The position numbers were made by a program, and so were the translations under genes. Below the pieces are notes generated by a model. The model made no database searches. It saw only the letters and a program-made list of their open reading frames with translations, and was not told the origin of the DNA. This document shows positions 49,171 through 57,943 of a stretch of 64,000 nt of DNA, piece by piece; the first letter of the stretch is position 1, and the number at the start of each line of letters is the position of its first letter. Location of the stretch: contig NZ_JAQQXS010000001.1 of the NCBI RefSeq assembly GCF_028595305.1, positions 124,001 through 188,000 on the forward strand, given 5' to 3'. This DNA comes from Roseateles koreensis. Lineage in GTDB: Bacteria > Pseudomonadota > Gammaproteobacteria > Burkholderiales > Burkholderiaceae_C.

Positions 49171-52100
49171 GTGAACGATCAGACCCCCACACCCAAACCG
49201 CCCGCAGCGCGCCGCCCCAGGCCCCAACAAGAGGCCCGAATCCAGTCGGCCAATCCGCTGCCGCCCATCACCTTCCCCGAGTCGCTGCCCGTCTCCAGTC
49301 GGCGCGAGGACATCGCCCGGGCGCTCGCTGAGCATCAGGTCATCATCGTCTGTGGTGAAACCGGCTCGGGCAAGACCACGCAGTTGCCCAAGATCGCCTT
49401 GGCCCTCGGGCGGGGGCGCGCCAATACGGGCAAGTTGATTGGCCACACTCAGCCGCGGCGCATTGCCGCCAGCAGCGTGGCCAAGCGCATTGCCGAGGAG
49501 CTGAAGACGCCACTGGGCGAGATCGTGGGCTACAAGGTGCGATTCCAGGACCGATTGCAGCCCGGTGCCAGCGTCAAGCTGATGACGGACGGCATTTTGT
49601 TGGCCGAGACGCAGACTGACCCGCTGCTCAAGGCCTACGACACCCTCATCATCGACGAGGCCCATGAGCGTTCGCTGAACATCGATTTTCTGCTCGGTTA
49701 TTTGCGCGAGGTGTTGCCGCGCCGGCCTGACCTGAAGCTAATTGTCACCTCGGCCACCATCGATGCCGATCGATTCGCCAAGCATTTCGAATCAGCCAAG
49801 GGGCCGGCGCCGGTGCTGATGGTTTCCGGTCGTACCTTTCCGGTCGAGCAGCGTTACCGTCCTTTTGAGGAGTCACGCGAGTACGACCTGAACAACGCCA
49901 TCTGCGACGCGGTGGACGAACTTTGGCGCGAGGGTGGTGGCGACGTGCTGGTGTTCTTGCCTGGCGAGCGTGAAATCCGCGAGGCGGCGGAGGCCTTGCG
50001 CAAACACCACCCGCCGGGTGTGGAGGTGCTGCCCTTGTTTGCGCGCTTGTCGCAGCAGGAGCAGGACAAGGTGTTCGAGCCGCATGGCCAGCGCCGCATC
50101 GTGCTGGCGACCAACGTCGCTGAAACCTCTCTGACCGTACCCGGCATCCGTTATGTGATCGATCCCGGCACCGCTCGGGTCAAGCGTTACAGCTATCGCA
50201 ACAAGGTTGAGCAGTTGCAGATCGAGGCGGTCAGCCAGAGCTCGGCCAACCAGCGTGCGGGCCGCTGTGGCCGGGTGGCTAACGGCATTTGCATACGGCT
50301 TTACGACGAGAAGGACTTTCTCGCGCGCCCGCGCTTCACCGACCCTGAAATTTTGCGCAGCTCGCTCGCCGGCGTGATCTTGCGCATGAAGTCGCTGGGC
50401 CTGGGGCAGGTGGATGAGTTTCCCTTCATTGAGCCGCCGCCGCGCAAGGCTGTGGCTGACGGCTACCAACTGTTGCAAGAGTTGGGCGCAACGGACGAGC
50501 TCAACGACTTGACGGCCTTGGGCAAAGAGCTCTCGCGCCTGCCCCTGGACCCGCGCGTGGGCCGCATGATTTTGGAGGCGCGCAATCGCGAGGCGCTGAA
50601 CGAGGTGCTGATCATCGCCAGCGCGCTCTCGGGGCAGGACGTGCGCGACCGCCCCATGGAGCAGCAACAAGCGGCCGACGAAAAGCACAAGAAATTCGAC
50701 GACGATAAGAGCGAGTTCCTGGGTTACTTGAAGATCTGGAAATGGATCGAAGAAGCCAAGGGCGGGCACGGCGAACATAAACTTTCAAACCGGCGGTACG
50801 AGGCCCTGCTGCGTGAAAATTTTGTCAGCCCGCGCCGTGTGCGCGAGTGGAAAGATATCTACTCCCAACTGCACACCGTGGTGGCTGAACAGGGCTGGCG
50901 CCTGAATGGCAGCCCGGCCACCTACGAGCAGCTTCACCTCAGCATGCTGGCCGGCCTGCTGGGCAATCTGGGCTGTAAAAGCGATGAAGACGAGTGGTAC
51001 CTCGGCGCGCGCGGCATCAAGTTCTGGCGTCATCCTGGCGCCCACCTGAGCAAAAAGCCGGGGCGCTGGATTGTGGCTGCCGAGTTGGTGGACACCACGC
51101 GCTTGTTCGGCCGTGGCATCGCTAACATCGAACCTCAGTGGCTGCCCGGCATCGCCGGCCATTTGATCAAGACCCAGTTGCTGGAGCCGCACTGGGAGAA
51201 AAAGGCGGCTGAGGTGATTGCGCTGGAGCGGGCCACGCTCTACGGCATCGTCATCTACAGCAACCGCCGCGTCAACTTTGGCAATGTGGATGCCAAGGCC
51301 GCCCGTGAAATTTTTATCCGCGAGGCCCTGGTGAATGGCGAATGGGAAAGCCGTTTGCCCTTCATCGCTCACAACCAGAAGCAGATCGCCAAGGTTGAAG
51401 AGCTGGAGCACAAATCGCGCCGCCAGGACGTGCTGGTGGATGATGAGTTGATCTTTGCCTACTACGACAGCCAGTTGCCGCCCGAGGTGTGCTCGGGGGC
51501 GACGCTGGAGCGTTGGTACCGCCACGCCTCAAGAGCTGAGCCCAAGTTGCTGCATCTGAGCCGCGAAGAGCTGATGCGACATGAGGCGGCTGGAGTCACC
51601 AGCAACGCCTTCCCCAAGATGGTTCGGCTGGGCGGCGTGGACTGCGCGGCGGAGTATTTGCACGCACCTGGCGATGCCCGTGATGGCGTGACGGTGACGG
51701 TGCCCATCTACGCCTTGAACCAGGTCAGCGAAGAACGTGCCGAGTGGCTGGTGCCCGGCATGCTGGATGCCAAGGTCCTGGCCTTGCTGAAGAGCCTGCA
51801 TCAACGCCCGCGTTCGCGCCTGGTGCCGCTGCCGGACTTCGTCAAAGAGTTCGCCGCGACTCAAGGTTTTGCGCAGGGAGCATTGATTGAGGTCTTGCTC
51901 AAGGCCGTGAAGGAGCGCACTCAGCTGGCCGTGCAGCGCAATGATTTCAAGCTGGAGCAGTTGCAGCCTCATCTGTTCATGAACTTCCGCATCGTGGATG
52001 AGCATGGGCGGCAATTGGGGCAGGGCAGAAATCTGGCAGCGCTGAAGTCTGAGTTGGGCGGGCAAGCGCGCTCGGCCTTTCAGGCGTTGGCGGCGTTGAA

Positions 52101-53076
52101 GATGCCGGCTGTGTCTGAGGGGGCAAAGCCAGCCGCGCTGCCGCCGGTTGCTGCGGGCGGCATTCGTGCTGAAGTGCGTGCGCCCGCCGGGGCGCTAAAG
52201 CAGGGGGCATCCATCCCGCCCAAGGCAGCGTCGAGCTACACGGCTTGGACCTTCGGCGAGTTGCCCGAGTTGATGGAAGTGAGCCGTGGGGCGCAAAGTC
52301 TGATCGGCTTCCCGGCCCTGCTGGACCGTGGCACGCATGTGGAAATCGAGGTGTTTGACGAGCCCGAGGTGGCCGCCGCCAAGCACCGCCTGGGCCTGCG
52401 CCGGTTGTTGGCCTTGCAGCTCAAGGAACCGCTCAAGTTTCTGGAAAAAAACATTCCCGATCTGCAAAAAATGTCGGTGCTGTTCATGGGGCTGGGCACT
52501 GCGGAGGAGTTGCGCGACCAGGTCATCGGCGTGGCCCTGGACCGTGCCTTCCTGGTTGAGCCCTTGCCCAAAGATGAGTTTCAGTTCAAAGCAAGGCTGG
52601 AAGAAGGGCGCTCGCGCCTGAATCTGATTGCCCAGGAAGTGGCGCGTCAGACCGGCGTGGTGCTGCAGGAGTACACCGCTGCTTCTCGCAAGCTCAAGGA
52701 CGCGCGCGCGGCCAAGGAGGTGGCGGAGGACGTCACTGCTCAGTTGCAACGTCTGGTGCCCAAGAACTTCGTCACCGGCACACCCTGGGCACAGCTCCAG
52801 CATTTACCGCGTTACCTGAAGGCCATCACCGCCCGCCTGGACAAACTGCGGGCCGATGCGGCGCGTGATGCCAAGCTCTTGGCTGAGTTGCGCCCCCTGG
52901 AGCAGCGATACCTGCGCCGCGTGATTGAGCTGAAAGGGCAGGCGGATGCCCGATTGACTGATTTTCGGTGGCAGTTGGAGGAGTTGCGGGTCAGCCTGTT
53001 CGCCCAGGAGTTGCGGACGCCGCAGCCCGTCAGCGTCAAACGTTTGGAGAAGGTTTGGGCGCAAATTTCGGCCTGA
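49171..53076 (+). CDS. hrpA: ATP-dependent RNA helicase HrpA (DEAH box)
   Basis: Large helicase; the E. coli enzyme resolves stalled ribosomes. GTG 49171 gives 1301 residues; a TTG at 49129 is possible, and neither has a clear ribosome site. Motifs: IIVCGETGSGKTTQLPK (Walker A), TQPRRIAA, DEAHERSLN, TSATID and QRAGRCGRV in the helicase core (about 45-390), then HA2/OB-fold regions and the long C-terminal DUF3418 domain. Size fits HrpA, not the shorter HrpB. Cytosolic. Confidence 0.95.
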   Translation: MNDQTPTPKPPAARRPRPQQEARIQSANPLPPITFPESLPVSSRREDIARALAEHQVIIVCGETGSGKTTQLPKIALALGRGRANTGKLIGHTQPRRIAASSVAKRIAEELKTPLGEIVGYKVRFQDRLQPGASVKLMTDGILLAETQTDPLLKAYDTLIIDEAHERSLNIDFLLGYLREVLPRRPDLKLIVTSATIDADRFAKHFESAKGPAPVLMVSGRTFPVEQRYRPFEESREYDLNNAICDAVDELWREGGGDVLVFLPGEREIREAAEALRKHHPPGVEVLPLFARLSQQEQDKVFEPHGQRRIVLATNVAETSLTVPGIRYVIDPGTARVKRYSYRNKVEQLQIEAVSQSSANQRAGRCGRVANGICIRLYDEKDFLARPRFTDPEILRSSLAGVILRMKSLGLGQVDEFPFIEPPPRKAVADGYQLLQELGATDELNDLTALGKELSRLPLDPRVGRMILEARNREALNEVLIIASALSGQDVRDRPMEQQQAADEKHKKFDDDKSEFLGYLKIWKWIEEAKGGHGEHKLSNRRYEALLRENFVSPRRVREWKDIYSQLHTVVAEQGWRLNGSPATYEQLHLSMLAGLLGNLGCKSDEDEWYLGARGIKFWRHPGAHLSKKPGRWIVAAELVDTTRLFGRGIANIEPQWLPGIAGHLIKTQLLEPHWEKKAAEVIALERATLYGIVIYSNRRVNFGNVDAKAAREIFIREALVNGEWESRLPFIAHNQKQIAKVEELEHKSRRQDVLVDDELIFAYYDSQLPPEVCSGATLERWYRHASRAEPKLLHLSREELMRHEAAGVTSNAFPKMVRLGGVDCAAEYLHAPGDARDGVTVTVPIYALNQVSEERAEWLVPGMLDAKVLALLKSLHQRPRSRLVPLPDFVKEFAATQGFAQGALIEVLLKAVKERTQLAVQRNDFKLEQLQPHLFMNFRIVDEHGRQLGQGRNLAALKSELGGQARSAFQALAALKMPAVSEGAKPAALPPVAAGGIRAEVRAPAGALKQGASIPPKAASSYTAWTFGELPELMEVSRGAQSLIGFPALLDRGTHVEIEVFDEPEVAAAKHRLGLRRLLALQLKEPLKFLEKNIPDLQKMSVLFMGLGTAEELRDQVIGVALDRAFLVEPLPKDEFQFKARLEEGRSRLNLIAQEVARQTGVVLQEYTAASRKLKDARAAKEVAEDVTAQLQRLVPKNFVTGTPWAQLQHLPRYLKAITARLDKLRADAARDAKLLAELRPLEQRYLRRVIELKGQADARLTDFRWQLEELRVSLFAQELRTPQPVSVKRLEKVWAQISA

Positions 53077-53100
53077 TGGTTGGGCGGCCATTCAAATCAC

Positions 53101-53134
53101 GGGGCCAAAGCCCACTTGTTTTCGATTTGGCCCC
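53101..53134 (+). other. Hairpin between hrpA and the pseudokinase gene
   Basis: GGGGCCAAA pairs with TTTGGCCCC over a 16-nt loop, 25 nt after the hrpA stop. No T run follows, so its role as terminator is uncertain. Confidence 0.5.
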
Positions 53135-53235
53135 GGAATGGCAGGCAGCTTGGCCTTTTGGCAAGGACCGCTTTGTGTCCAATAGAGTGGTCAACAACAA
53201 GACGTCAAATGCCGTCTGGCTGAGCCATTAGTTCC

Positions 53236-55185
53236 ATGTCAGCATCTGAGAATCCGCAGTCCCCCACTGGTGCAGCGTCCAAGCCTGCGCCCATGCGGCG
53301 CTTTGGGCGTTTTGAGTTGCGTGCCTTGCTCAGCAAGAGCGCGCGCAGCATGCTGTGGCTGGTGTTTGACCCGCGACTGGGTCAGGAGCTGATTCTGTGC
53401 TTGCCGCGTACAGCGCCCAACAGCCCAGGGGCACTGGCGCACTGGTTGAAGATGGCCAATGGTGTGGCGCGCATCCAGCATCCCAATATTGCCCATGTGA
53501 TTGAAGTCGGGCAGGTTGAACAATGGCCCTTTATCGCCTACGACCGCGCGTTGGGCGAAACCTTGGATGAGCGTCTGGCCCGCCAAACCGCTCCCTTGCC
53601 TGTGGAGGCCGCCGACTGGGTGTGCCAATTCCTGGAGGGGCTGGCCTTCGCGCATGAGGCCGCACACGCGCATCGCGACATCCAATGCGCCAGCTTGGTG
53701 ATCAGTTCCACCAACCAGGTCCGGGTGCTCGGCCTGGAGGTGGCGCAAGAGGTGTTCCCGGCCACGCTTGATTTCAATGCTGTGACTCGTCGTGCGGTGC
53801 GGGAGTCGGCTGAAGAGGACGTGTTGTGTGTGGGCTTGTTGCTGCACCGCATCCTGAGTGGGCGGCAAGTGCTGGAGCAGGCCGACCTGCAAGCCGTGGT
53901 TCAGCAGATGCAGCCCCTGGGCCGTGAGTTGGTTCGTATGGGGTGGGAAACGCCGCACCCCATCCCCGAGCCCTTGCGTGCCATTTGCAATCGTGCGACC
54001 GATCGGCAGACGCGCCAGCGCTATCACATGGCCCGCAGCTTCTTACGGGCGCTGGACGGCTGGCGCACCGCTGTGGCGCAGGACCAAGGCGGGCCGATCG
54101 CTTTGTTGATGGATAAGTTGCAGCGCATTGGCCATTTACCCAGTACCAGCACGGCCTTGCTGCGCGTGGGGCAGTCTTCGGCGATGGAGCGGCAGCACAC
54201 CAGTGCCTTGTCGGGTCTGGTGTTGCAAGACATGGCGCTGAGCCTGGAGTTGCTGCGGCGCGTGAACAACTCGCTCCAGCAGCAGGGATCGGCGCGTGAT
54301 GGCACGGTGCTGAACATGCAGCGGGCCATCGCCATGCTGGGTTTGGAGGGGGTGCAGCAGGCAGCCCGGGCGCTCAAGCCCTGGCCCGGTCCGCTGAGCC
54401 CGGTGCAGGCGGAGTTGCTCAAAAGCTTGATGAAGCGTGTTCAACATGCCGGGCAGATCGCGCAGGGCCTGCGTCCCGCAGGCTATGACGCGGAGGTGGT
54501 CTACCTGATCACCGTGATGCAAAACCTGGGCCGATTGCTGTTGCAATACCACTTTCCGGATGACGCACAGCAAATCCGTCAACTGATGCTTCCGCCGGAG
54601 CCCACCGCTGACAACCCGCACCCAGCGTGCATGAGCGAGCAGGCGGCAGCCTTCGCAGTTCTGGGTTGCGATCTTGACAGCCTGGGCGCGGCGGTGGCGC
54701 GGCATTGGAGCTTGGGTGATGAGTTGCTCCACATGATCCGCCGCCAGTCGCCGGAGGCCCCCGTTCGCAGCACCGATAGCGATGCTGACCTGCTGCGGCT
54801 CACCTGCAGCCTGGCCAATGAGTTGGTTGATGCCTTGCAATACCCTGAACCGCGCCGTCAGGCCAGCATTGAAGCTGCGACCCGGCGGTACGCGCGCCCC
54901 TTGGGTGTGGGTTTGCGTGAAATCTACAACGCTGTGCATCCCGCCGCCCCTCAAGCGGAGGACGAGGTAAGCGCCCCCCCCGATCATTTGACTGGCCGCG
55001 AAGGTGGCGATGACGCCATGCCTGTCGGCCCAATGGCGGCAGCTCAAAAAGACGCTCAAAAAGCTGAAGCAGATGTGTCACATACAGCGCCTGCGGTTGC
55101 AGGTAGCGTTCCCGCGCCCAAGGCGTCTGCATTGCGCGGGCGGCTGGCGTCTCTTCCATCCTCGGGCCGCAGTGGCGGTCAATAA
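53236..55185 (+). CDS. Pseudokinase-HDOD domain protein
   Basis: No known function. The 649 residues start with a protein-kinase-like domain (about 24-275) that has lost key residues: no VAxK lysine (ELILCLPRT instead), no glycine loop (LLSKSARSML), the catalytic loop is HRDIQCASLVI (Lys and Asn of HRDLKPxN changed), and DFG is replaced by LGLE. It is therefore probably a pseudokinase. An HDOD domain follows (about 285-500; RIGHLPSTSTALLRVG, LVLQDMALSLELLRRVNNS). The tail (about 570-649) is Ala/Asp-rich and disordered. It ends 8 nt before the related kinase gene, with which it shares HDOD sequence (NLGRLLLQYHFPDDAQQIR). Confidence 0.82.
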   Translation: MSASENPQSPTGAASKPAPMRRFGRFELRALLSKSARSMLWLVFDPRLGQELILCLPRTAPNSPGALAHWLKMANGVARIQHPNIAHVIEVGQVEQWPFIAYDRALGETLDERLARQTAPLPVEAADWVCQFLEGLAFAHEAAHAHRDIQCASLVISSTNQVRVLGLEVAQEVFPATLDFNAVTRRAVRESAEEDVLCVGLLLHRILSGRQVLEQADLQAVVQQMQPLGRELVRMGWETPHPIPEPLRAICNRATDRQTRQRYHMARSFLRALDGWRTAVAQDQGGPIALLMDKLQRIGHLPSTSTALLRVGQSSAMERQHTSALSGLVLQDMALSLELLRRVNNSLQQQGSARDGTVLNMQRAIAMLGLEGVQQAARALKPWPGPLSPVQAELLKSLMKRVQHAGQIAQGLRPAGYDAEVVYLITVMQNLGRLLLQYHFPDDAQQIRQLMLPPEPTADNPHPACMSEQAAAFAVLGCDLDSLGAAVARHWSLGDELLHMIRRQSPEAPVRSTDSDADLLRLTCSLANELVDALQYPEPRRQASIEAATRRYARPLGVGLREIYNAVHPAAPQAEDEVSAPPDHLTGREGGDDAMPVGPMAAAQKDAQKAEADVSHTAPAVAGSVPAPKASALRGRLASLPSSGRSGGQ

Positions 55186-55193
55186 GGGCCTCT

Positions 55194-57659
55194 TTGACTC
55201 ACGTGCCACCTCGTCCCCCATCGATGTCCGTTGCCGGAGGCATTGATGTTTTGCCTCAATTGGGGCGCTTTCGCCTGTTGCGACGATTGGGCGAAGGCGC
55301 GCAGGCCACCGTTTGGCTGGCACACGACTCCCGTTTGGACCGCGAAGTTGCGCTGAAGGTACTTCGCCCCGGCACCGACCCGGGCAGTGTGGGTGAATGG
55401 TTGCACGAGGCGCGTGCCGTGAGCCGCTTGACACACCCCTTCATCGTGCCGATTTTTGAAGCCGACACCCAGGGCGGCCAGTCCTATATGGTGTTTGAGT
55501 ATGTGCCGGGGGGCACCTTGACCGATCACCTGCGTGCGCACAAAAATTTGCCTGCCCGCTCAGTTGTGGAGTTATGTATGGATGTCCTGGATGGACTTCA
55601 CGCGGCACACCAGGCCGGCGTTGTCCATCGGGACTTGAAACCCAGCAATATCCTCATCGATGCCAAGGGCCGCGCCCGGGTCATGGACTTTGGCATTGCG
55701 GGTCGTGTGGTCAGCGATGCGAGCCCCGCAGCGCAGGCGCATCGCAGCGAGCGCATCGTGGGCACGCCGGGCTACCTCTCGCCGGAAGCGGCGCGTGGCG
55801 CAGCACCCAGTCCGCAGATGGACGTGTTTGCGGTCGCCATCATGATGGTCGAAATGCTCAGTGGCAAGCGCCTCAACTACGACCCTGACCCCTGGCGGGC
55901 GGTGCAGCGCGTGATTGATGAAGATTTGCAAATTCCGACCCACCTTGGCCCTGATGTGGATGACGCCTTGCGTGCCATTTTGCAGCGCGGCCTGGCACGT
56001 GACCCCATGCAGCGCTGGCCGGACGCACGCGCCATGCATGACGCTTTGGCAGTGTGGTTGAACCCCAGCCAGGCTGAAGACGCGGGCGGCGCGGCTGAAG
56101 GCGCGGCCTTGGAGTTCTTGCTTCGGCGGATGCAGCATCAAGGCGACTTCCCGGCGATGTCCGACGCGGTCGGGCGAATTCAGCGCCTGACGATGTCGGA
56201 GAGCGAGAGCCTCAGCAGCCTGTCCAATGAGATATTAAAGGACGTGGCCCTGACGCAAAAGCTGCTGCGCTTGGTCAATACTGTTCGGTTCAGCCATGCA
56301 GGGGCGGGCGGCATCACGACGATTTCACGGGCCGTGGCTTTGGTGGGGTTTGGTGGCATCCGCAATCTGGCTTTGTCTCTGATCTTGCTGGAACGCATGG
56401 AGAACAAGACCCATGCCCAGCAATTGCGGGAGGAATTTCTTCGTTCTTTGATGGCTGCATCGCTCGCACGCGAGCTGTGTCTCGATGCACAGGGGGGTGA
56501 GGAGGCATTTCTTTGTGCCATGTTCCATAACCTCGGGCGTGCACTGACCGAGTTCTATTTTCCGGATGAAGCTCGGCAAATTCGTCGCATCACCCGCCCC
56601 GAGCGAGACATACTCATGGGCAAGGACGCGCCAGCGCCGGTGTCTGAATCGGTGGCCTCCACGCGGGTACTGGGGATGAGCTATGAGCGGCTGGGCATTG
56701 GGGTTGCGCGCAAATGGGGGTTGCCTGAGAGCTTGCAGCTCAGCATGCGGCGCCCAGAGGGCGAGCCGCCGGTGCGTCAGCTTGCCAATACGGATGAACG
56801 CCAACGTTGGTTGGCGCATGCCGCCAACGATGTGGCCGACGTGATTTTGCGAACGGAGCCTGCCCAGGCGCATGCGCGAGTGCACGCTATGGCGCAGCGT
56901 TATGCCCGGTGCCTTGGCGTCAGTGCTGAGGTGTTTGACCATGCGGCGGATCAAGCACGCCAACGCCTGGCTCAAATGACGGCGGCAATGGATTTGTCAT
57001 TGCCCAAAAATTCACCGGCCCTGCGCTTGTTGGCCCCGCTTACACCTTCGGCTGACGATTCTTTGTCAGCCCTCCAGTTGCAGGCCACTCAGGTGATTGA
57101 GCCGCCTTCCGGCCAGAGCCAGCAGCAGCAAAGTCGGGAGCATGCGGTCGAGATTTTGGCTGCCGGCATTCAAGACGTGAGCAACGCCATGGTGGAGAAC
57201 TTCAAGCTCAATGAAGTGCTGCGCATGATTCTGGAGTCCATCTTTCGGGCCTTGGGTTTTCGGCGCGTGGTGTTTTGCCTGCGTGATCCCAAGCAAGACT
57301 GCCTGACGGGGCGCTTCGGATTGGGGCAAGACGTCGAAACCGTGGTGCCTTTCTTCAAGATTGCCCTGGCGCCTTCCACGCGCGCCAATTTGTTTGAGGC
57401 GGTCTGCCAGCGTGCGGCCGACACCTTGATTGCCGACGCCTCGGCTGAGAAAATCGCCCAGCGACTGCCCGCTTGGTACAGCGGCGCGGTCAGTGCTCGC
57501 AGCTTCTTGTTATTACCCCTGGCCCTGAAAGGCAAGACCTTTGCCTTGATTTATGCCGACAGAGATCATGCCGGTGAACTGGATTTGGGTGAGAAAGAAC
57601 TCTCGCTGCTGCGCACCTTACGCAATCAGGCCGTGATGGCCTTCCGGCAGCCTCAGTAG
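55194..57659 (+). CDS. Serine/threonine kinase-HDOD-GAF domain protein
   Basis: Predicted active Hanks-type kinase with two further modules. In the 821 residues, the kinase domain (about 24-290) has LGEGAQATVWLA, Lys55, Glu72, VVHRDLKPSNILID (Asp147, Asn152), Asp165-Phe-Gly and GTPGYLSPEA. An HDOD domain lies at about 305-520 (MFHNLGRALTEFYFPDEARQ) and a GAF-like domain at about 655-815 (VNEVLRM-type helix, FRRVVFCLRDP, FALIYADRDHAGELDLGEKE). No membrane helix, so cytosolic. The start is a TTG at 55194 or an ATG at 55224 (MSVAGG); the weak site leaves this open. Gap to the upstream pseudokinase gene is 8 nt, so they form an operon. Confidence 0.85.
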   Translation: MTHVPPRPPSMSVAGGIDVLPQLGRFRLLRRLGEGAQATVWLAHDSRLDREVALKVLRPGTDPGSVGEWLHEARAVSRLTHPFIVPIFEADTQGGQSYMVFEYVPGGTLTDHLRAHKNLPARSVVELCMDVLDGLHAAHQAGVVHRDLKPSNILIDAKGRARVMDFGIAGRVVSDASPAAQAHRSERIVGTPGYLSPEAARGAAPSPQMDVFAVAIMMVEMLSGKRLNYDPDPWRAVQRVIDEDLQIPTHLGPDVDDALRAILQRGLARDPMQRWPDARAMHDALAVWLNPSQAEDAGGAAEGAALEFLLRRMQHQGDFPAMSDAVGRIQRLTMSESESLSSLSNEILKDVALTQKLLRLVNTVRFSHAGAGGITTISRAVALVGFGGIRNLALSLILLERMENKTHAQQLREEFLRSLMAASLARELCLDAQGGEEAFLCAMFHNLGRALTEFYFPDEARQIRRITRPERDILMGKDAPAPVSESVASTRVLGMSYERLGIGVARKWGLPESLQLSMRRPEGEPPVRQLANTDERQRWLAHAANDVADVILRTEPAQAHARVHAMAQRYARCLGVSAEVFDHAADQARQRLAQMTAAMDLSLPKNSPALRLLAPLTPSADDSLSALQLQATQVIEPPSGQSQQQQSREHAVEILAAGIQDVSNAMVENFKLNEVLRMILESIFRALGFRRVVFCLRDPKQDCLTGRFGLGQDVETVVPFFKIALAPSTRANLFEAVCQRAADTLIADASAEKIAQRLPAWYSGAVSARSFLLLPLALKGKTFALIYADRDHAGELDLGEKELSLLRTLRNQAVMAFRQPQ

Positions 57660-57690
57660 TCCATTGAGATCGTCAACGCTTTCTTAAGCG

Positions 57691-57710
57691 CCCCCAACGG
57701 GTGTTGGGGG
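57691..57710 (+). other. GC-rich hairpin after the kinase gene
   Basis: CCCCCAAC-GGGT-GTTGGGGG, 31 nt beyond the stop, without a T run. Possible weak terminator. Confidence 0.45.
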
Positions 57711-57787
57711 AGTTGCGGGTGTGTTGCGCCGGTCATTTGTCGTGTGACAGCGCTGCCAGCCCTCATTCACGGGTGACATGTAAGCAC

Positions 57788-57816
57788 TTGTGAATTTATG
57801 ATTGCTGGTTTGTAAA
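57788..57816 (+). promoter_or_regulatory. Candidate promoter of the GT39-like gene
   Basis: TTGTGA, 17 nt, TGTAAA, matching the sigma-70 elements at four of six positions each. Start would lie about 120 nt before the gene. Confidence 0.35.
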
Positions 57817-57943
57817 GCCGTTTCGCGTCGCTCTTTTGGGGGGCGTCTGCGACAATTGTGGGAGCCGGTAGACGCTCTGCAGGTGTTTGCAATGCGGGTT
57901 TGGTGCAGTTTGCTGGCGAGAGTTCGCCTGCTAAGGGGTTTCA

